Part shown: positions 5,313-9,225 of the stretch, in pieces
How the letters are laid out: each line of letters opens with the position of its first letter
How positions within the stretch are numbered: position 1 is the stretch's first letter
Notes under the pieces: model-generated
The model's database searches: none
Seen by the model: the letters and a program-made list of their open reading frames with translations, nothing else
What the model was told of the DNA's origin: nothing
NCBI GenBank assembly: GCA_041746415.1
Contig: JBGTHB010000004.1
Coordinates: 1-9,225 of the forward strand
DNA from: JBGTHB01 sp041746415
GTDB lineage: Bacteria > Pseudomonadota > Gammaproteobacteria > Coxiellales > Coxiellaceae
Direction: 5' to 3'
Length of the DNA: 9,225 nucleotides
Position numbers and translations under genes: made by a program

Positions 5313-5327
5313 CAAGGAAAGTCCTTG
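5313..5327 (+). promoter_or_regulatory. short perfect hairpin between rplT and pheS
   Basis: CAAGGA (5313-5318), AAG and TCCTTG (5322-5327) form a perfect 6-bp hairpin starting 9 nt after the rplT stop. No T-run follows, so it is not a canonical terminator. It could be a processing or stability element, or could pause polymerase at the ribosomal-protein/synthetase boundary. No pheM-like Phe-rich leader is visible in the 69-bp gap. Confidence 0.35.
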
Positions 5328-5373
5328 CGCTACGCTTGAAACCAGATCACCTTTAGAATGGCTAAACTGTCAC

Positions 5374-6360
5374 ATGGAACAACAACTTGCTGCCTTAGTC
5401 ACTGATGCAAAACTAGCCGTCGCCAAGATAGAGCAACCACAAGCGTTGCAACAGTTAAAAGCCCAGTATTTAGGAAAAAAAGGCAAACTAACCGAAATTC
5501 TCAAAGGTGTCGGCAAACTCTCAGCCGAAGAAAAACCCAAAATTGGCAAGCTTGCTAACGATGTCAAAAACGAATTGCAAACCGTTTTTGATGCGCGTGA
5601 ACTGTATTTAACTCAAGCATTTCTTACCCACAAACTTGCCAGTGAAACGGTTGATGTTACTTTACCCGGTCGGCTAACAGCGAGCGGGAGCACCCATCCT
5701 GTGACACGGGTTAAACAACGCGTGGTGTCGTTGTTTCAGCAAATGGGTTTTAGTGTGGCGGGTGGTCCTGAAATTGAAGATGACTATCATAATTTCACGG
5801 CATTAAATATTCCTAAAAACCATCCTGCGCGCGCCATGCAAGACACGTTTTATTTAGAGGGTGATCGCTTGTTGCGTACACACACTTCGCCCATTCAAAT
5901 CCGAGAAATGAAAAAAACAGGCGTACCTATTCGTTTAATTGCCTTAGGTCGCGTTTATCGCAAAGATTCCGATCAAACTCACACGCCGATGTTCCACCAA
6001 GTGGAAGGTTTAGTGATTGATAAGCACTGTACTTTTTCTAATTTAAAATACACCTTGCAAGAATTTCTAAATTGCTTTTTTGAAAAAGAGTTAAAATTGC
6101 GTTTTCGCCCTTCCTACTTTCCTTTTACGGAGCCTTCTGCTGAGGTTGATATTTTTGATGAAGTCGCAAACCGCTGGTTGGAAGTGTTGGGGTGTGGCAT
6201 GGTGCATCCGAATGTGTTGCATAACGTTGGTGTGGATCCTAAGCAATACAGTGGTTTCGCCTTTGGTGTCGGTTTAGATCGCTTAGCGATGTTGCGCTAT
6301 CAAATCCCAGATTTACGCTTATTATTTGAAAATGACGTGCGGTTTTTGCAGCAATTTTAA
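5374..6360 (+). CDS. pheS: phenylalanyl-tRNA synthetase alpha subunit
   Basis: PheS forms the catalytic half of the (alpha-beta)2 enzyme that charges tRNA-Phe. The 328-aa length matches E. coli PheS (327). Residues 1-85 form the helical coiled-coil tRNA-binding arm. The class II catalytic core follows, with motif 1 around G-G-P-E-I-E-D-D-Y-H-N-F (130-141), the substrate loop R-T-H-T-S-P-I-Q (168-175), motif 2 around R-V-Y-R-K-D-S-D to F-H-Q-V-E-G (193-212), and motif 3 G-F-A-F-G-V-G-L-D-R-L-A-M-L (294-307). Ala296 corresponds to the E. coli amino-acid-pocket Ala294. ATG 5374 is chosen for its fit to the family N-terminus; the frame is open back to a TTG at 5305 that directly follows the rplT stop. 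No good ribosome binding site precedes 5374, which is unusual for an essential gene. Confidence 0.96.
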   Translation: MEQQLAALVTDAKLAVAKIEQPQALQQLKAQYLGKKGKLTEILKGVGKLSAEEKPKIGKLANDVKNELQTVFDARELYLTQAFLTHKLASETVDVTLPGRLTASGSTHPVTRVKQRVVSLFQQMGFSVAGGPEIEDDYHNFTALNIPKNHPARAMQDTFYLEGDRLLRTHTSPIQIREMKKTGVPIRLIALGRVYRKDSDQTHTPMFHQVEGLVIDKHCTFSNLKYTLQEFLNCFFEKELKLRFRPSYFPFTEPSAEVDIFDEVANRWLEVLGCGMVHPNVLHNVGVDPKQYSGFAFGVGLDRLAMLRYQIPDLRLLFENDVRFLQQF

Positions 6361-6396
6361 ATCGCTCTAAGCGCATAACTGATAGAGAGGTTTCCA

Positions 6397-8769
6397 ATGC
6401 AATTTAGCGAACAATGGTTACGGCAGTGGGTTAATCCCAATATCAGTACGCAGCAGTTGTGTGGTCAACTTACTTCGCTGGGTTTGGAAGTGGATTCGTT
6501 TATCAATATAGAACCACAGATTGAGCGCGTTGTAGTTGGTGAAGTGATAGATTGCCAAAGACACCCTAATGCCGATCGCTTGAGCTGTTGCAAAGTGAAA
6601 GTTAACCAACAAGAAATAGTAGAGATCGTTTGTGGTGCGGCAAATGTGCGTCAAGGTTTAAAAGTGGCGGTGGTGCTGGTCGGCGGAGTGCTGCCGGGTG
6701 ATTTCAAAATTAAGGCTACTCAATTACGCGGTATGCCATCTCACGGTATGATTTGTTCAGCCACAGAATTAGGATTGGCCGCAATTAGCGAAGGCATTTT
6801 AGAGTTGCCCGATGATGCGCCAATTGGGAAGAATATTGTTGACTATTTGCAGCTGAAAGATCACGTCATTGACGTTGAGTTGACGCCAAATCGTGGTGAT
6901 TGTTTATCGATTCTCGGTGTAGCGCGGGAAATAGCTGCACATAATAAATTAAAAATAAATCTGCCCAGCATTAAAAAAAGCACATCAAAATGCCAAACTA
7001 AAATAACGATTGAGTTAAAAGATAAAACAGCGTGTCCACGTTATTGTGGTCGTGTCATTGAAAATATTCATGCCGATGCAAAAACACCGCTTTGGCTGCA
7101 AGAATGTTTACGTCGCAGCGGAATGCGTGCGATTCATCCAGTGGTCGATGTGATGAATTATGTGATGCTGGAATTAGGGCAGCCGATGCACGCTTTTGAT
7201 TTAGCGAAAATGGATAAAAAAATCGTGGTACGCCAAGCCACTGCGGGTGAGAAATTAATTTTATTAGACGACCAAGTCATTGAGTTAACAAAACAAGACC
7301 TCGTTATCGCTGATCATGCTAACGTTTTAGCATTAGCCGGCGTAATGGGCGGCAGTGAATCAGCGGTGAGTGATAATACGCAAAGTATTTTTTTAGAAAG
7401 CGCTTTTTTTATGCCTTTAGGCATTGCTCATTCAGCGCGAGCACATGGGTTAGTTAGCGATTCATCACAACGCTTTGAGCGAGGGGTGGATTTTAATTTA
7501 CCTAGGCAAGCATTAGTGCGTGCTAGCGAATTGCTGCACGATATTGTTGGTGGTGACGCTGGGCCAATAGTTGAAGTGATGGACAAAACTAGTTTGCCCC
7601 AGCGTAAAGCTATCCCTTTTGCTGTCAGTGAAATTGAGCGCTTATTAGGTGTGCGTATTCCATTAAAGGACGCGAAACGGATGCTTGAATCATTAGGCAT
7701 GAAAGTCAAAACAGCCACAAAAACTTGGCAAGTCACCGCACCCAGTTATCGCTTTGATATTGCAAAATCAGCTGATTGTGTAGAAGAGATTGCGCGCATG
7801 TTTGGTTACGACAATATTCCTCTACAACCTCTGCAGGGCAATTTACTTATCCAACCTATTGTAGAAACGCATTTATTCGCGCCGCAAATTACGCAAAAAT
7901 TAATTAATCGTGATTACAATGAAGTGATAACTTATAGTTTTGTTGATGAGGCATTGCAACAGCAGTTATTTCCTGAGGCGGAACTTATTCGCTTGCGAAA
8001 TCCACTTAATCAAGATTTGGCAGTAATGCGCACCAGTATTTGGCCAGGGTTATTGCGCGCATTACAGTTTAACGTAAACCATCAGGCTAAGCGGGTGCGC
8101 TTGTTTGAAATTGGTCATTGCTTTACAAAAATTGCAAATAAGATTCATGAAAGCCAAAAGCTAGCAGGTTTAATTTATGGTTTGGCGCAGCCGGTTGGTT
8201 GGGCACACCCAGAACGTCAAGCTGATTTTTTTGATATCAAAAGTGATGTTGAGTTTTTGCTGGCAAATGCAAAAGGACAGCTTGAGTGGCGAACAGAAAG
8301 TTGCACGACACTTCATCCCGGTCAAAGCGCCGCCCTTTATCTGGATGGCAAACGCATAGGCTGGGTGGGAGCGCTACACCCTACATTGGTACAACAACTG
8401 GGGCTGAATGCCGTGCCCTACCTCTTTGAACTTGAACTTGCGGCTGTCGATCAGGTGCGTTTGCCAAGGTATTGTCCTATCAGTAAATTTCCAGCAATTA
8501 GCCGGGATCTTGCTATAGTTGTTGATGAAGCAGTGCAAGTAGCTGAGATTACGAGCAAAATCAGTCACTATGCAGGTAACTTATTGAACAAAGTAGAGAT
8601 TTTTGATATATATCGAGGCAACGGCATTGCTGAGGGTAGTAAGAGTGTGGCGCTAGGGCTAAGCTTTATGGAAACTGGTCGCACCTTACAAGATGCAGAA
8701 ATTAATGCCATCATGGAGCGTGTCATAAAAGGATTAACCGATACGCTAGGCGCACAGATGAGGACGTAA
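6397..8769 (+). CDS. pheT: phenylalanyl-tRNA synthetase beta subunit
   Basis: PheT is the large, structural and editing subunit of PheRS. At 790 aa it is close to the E. coli length (795). Domains in order are: N-terminal helix and tRNA-binding OB fold (about 1-150, with H-P-N-A-D-R-L); B3/B4 editing domain (about 155-395, with V-E-L-T-P-N-R-G-D and H-A-F-D-L); B5 domain (about 400-475, ending S-Y-R-F-D-I); a catalytic-like but inactive class II fold (about 480-690); and a C-terminal anticodon-binding FDX-ACB domain (about 695-790, with K-F-P-A-I-S-R-D-L and I-Y-R-G-N-G-I). AGAGG (6386-6390) lies 6 nt before the ATG, 36 bp after pheS. The end of the gene carries the ihfA ribosome binding site. 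No truncation or frameshift is seen. Confidence 0.97.
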   Translation: MQFSEQWLRQWVNPNISTQQLCGQLTSLGLEVDSFINIEPQIERVVVGEVIDCQRHPNADRLSCCKVKVNQQEIVEIVCGAANVRQGLKVAVVLVGGVLPGDFKIKATQLRGMPSHGMICSATELGLAAISEGILELPDDAPIGKNIVDYLQLKDHVIDVELTPNRGDCLSILGVAREIAAHNKLKINLPSIKKSTSKCQTKITIELKDKTACPRYCGRVIENIHADAKTPLWLQECLRRSGMRAIHPVVDVMNYVMLELGQPMHAFDLAKMDKKIVVRQATAGEKLILLDDQVIELTKQDLVIADHANVLALAGVMGGSESAVSDNTQSIFLESAFFMPLGIAHSARAHGLVSDSSQRFERGVDFNLPRQALVRASELLHDIVGGDAGPIVEVMDKTSLPQRKAIPFAVSEIERLLGVRIPLKDAKRMLESLGMKVKTATKTWQVTAPSYRFDIAKSADCVEEIARMFGYDNIPLQPLQGNLLIQPIVETHLFAPQITQKLINRDYNEVITYSFVDEALQQQLFPEAELIRLRNPLNQDLAVMRTSIWPGLLRALQFNVNHQAKRVRLFEIGHCFTKIANKIHESQKLAGLIYGLAQPVGWAHPERQADFFDIKSDVEFLLANAKGQLEWRTESCTTLHPGQSAALYLDGKRIGWVGALHPTLVQQLGLNAVPYLFELELAAVDQVRLPRYCPISKFPAISRDLAIVVDEAVQVAEITSKISHYAGNLLNKVEIFDIYRGNGIAEGSKSVALGLSFMETGRTLQDAEINAIMERVIKGLTDTLGAQMRT

Positions 8770-8770
8770 T

Positions 8771-9082
8771 ATGGGTGCACTTACTAAAGCAGACCTTGCA
8801 GATCATTTATTTAATGTGGTTGGTTTAAATAAACGTGAAGCCAAAGATTTGGTGGAAACGTTTTACGAAGAAATTCGCAATGCACTTGAACATGGTGAAC
8901 CAGTTAAATTATCCGGTTTTGGTAATTTTAACTTGCGTGATAAAAGTTCACGACCAGGCCGCAATCCCAAAACCGGCGAAGAAATTCCAATTACCGCGCG
9001 TCGCGTGGTAACGTTCAGAGCAGGACACAAATTAAAATCCAGGGTGGAGAATTATGTCAAACCAGAAGAAACGGACCAGTAA
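8771..9082 (+). CDS. ihfA: integration host factor alpha subunit
   Basis: IHF alpha pairs with IHF beta, encoded elsewhere, to bind and sharply bend DNA in the nucleoid, recombination and transcription control. The 103-aa protein has the HU/IHF fold: helices in the first 45 residues starting L-T-K-A-D-L-A, then G-F-G-N-F (49-53), and the DNA-embracing arm G-R-N-P-K-T-G-E-E-I-P-I (63-74) with the intercalating Pro at 66. It is alpha rather than beta or HU by its location after pheT, its length, and its S-R-P-G-R-N-P arm. GAGGA (8760-8764), 6 nt before the ATG, lies inside the end of pheT, so the two are tightly coupled. Its 3' end overlaps the next gene by 29 bp. Confidence 0.96.
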   Translation: MGALTKADLADHLFNVVGLNKREAKDLVETFYEEIRNALEHGEPVKLSGFGNFNLRDKSSRPGRNPKTGEEIPITARRVVTFRAGHKLKSRVENYVKPEETDQ

Positions 9083-9225
9083 AACAGTACTTGAACTACC
9101 GCCAATCCCCGACAAAATATATTTCACCATAGGTGAAGTAGGGAAATTGTGTGATTTAAAACCGCATGTGTTGCGCTATTGGGAGCAAGAGTTTTCGCAT
9201 CTTTCGCCTAATAAACGTCGCGGCA
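9054..9225 (+). CDS. MerR-family transcriptional regulator (N-terminal part, truncated by window end)
   Basis: Fifty-seven codons are visible before the window ends. From residue 23 they form a MerR winged HTH: Y-F-T-I-G-E-V-G-K-L-C-D-L (23-35), H-V-L-R-Y-W-E-Q-E-F (38-47), then N-K-R-R-G (53-57), where the family continues with a conserved R-R-Y. The start is ATG 9054 with GGAG (9046-9049) 4 nt upstream, inside ihfA and in another frame, giving a 29-bp overlap. A MerR-type regulator right after ihfA is a conserved arrangement in many gammaproteobacteria. The effector domain lies outside the window, so the signal cannot be inferred. The first 20 residues are a polar extension ahead of the HTH. 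Confidence 0.9.
   Translation, partial: MSNQKKRTSKTVLELPPIPDKIYFTIGEVGKLCDLKPHVLRYWEQEFSHLSPNKRRG

Noticed and set aside
5358..5405. Possible pheM-like leader peptide before pheS
   Set aside because: The 15-codon product contains no phenylalanine, and no terminator with a T-run follows, so it cannot be the classical Phe attenuator.
7428..7736. Minus-strand 102-codon frame inside pheT
   Set aside because: It is fully antisense to conserved pheT coding sequence and has no protein-like pattern.
1..9225. CRISPR array, defence island, prophage or complete insertion sequence
   Set aside because: No regularly spaced repeats, transposase, integrase or known defence-protein motifs were seen on either strand; most of the window is core translation genes.

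Overview
The window looks like a chromosomal segment of a moderately AT-rich gammaproteobacterium. The strongest evidence is the gene order infC-rpmI-rplT-pheS-pheT-ihfA-merR, a classic gammaproteobacterial arrangement with family-typical protein lengths. A LuxR-type helix-turn-helix (HTH) carrying S-P-R-T-V-E-F-Y-L recalls, from memory, LuxR-type proteins of Legionella and relatives. Legionellales is therefore a reasonable guess, but no search was run.

Left part (1-1619, + strand): a strong sigma70-like promoter (TTGACA, 18 nt, TATATT) precedes a 117-aa LuxR/GerE-type HTH protein. Two bases after its stop comes a 50-aa protein that is essentially a bare GerE-like domain related to the first. 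A 7-codon micro-ORF with its own ribosome binding site then overlaps that stop as ATGA, and a 10-TM EamA/DMT-type exporter follows. The four reading frames probably form one transcript. The tandem full and miniature HTH pair is the most unusual gene content here.

Middle part (1620-4139): two genes lie on the minus strand. One is a 111-aa small conserved-looking protein of unknown function. Downstream of it is a TetR-family regulator with a good operator-like palindrome in front of it. The gap between them holds three GC-rich arms that can pair in alternative ways, next to a terminator-like stem on the minus strand. A plus-strand ketopantoate-reductase-family gene follows, with several substitutions at active-site-region positions. 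Between it and infC lies a 91-bp segment bounded by imperfect inverted repeats.

Right part (4140-9225, + strand): this is the translation operon. It encodes IF3, L35 and L20 (joined by TAATG overlaps), both subunits of phenylalanyl-tRNA synthetase, IHF alpha, and the start of a MerR-type regulator that overlaps the end of ihfA and runs off the window. infC appears to start at an AUC codon, as expected from the known autoregulation of IF3 through rare start codons. thrS, usually just upstream of infC, is not here, and no pheM-like Phe-rich leader is seen before pheS.

I found no CRISPR array, rRNA, tRNA, complete insertion sequence, phage genes or recognisable defence system.
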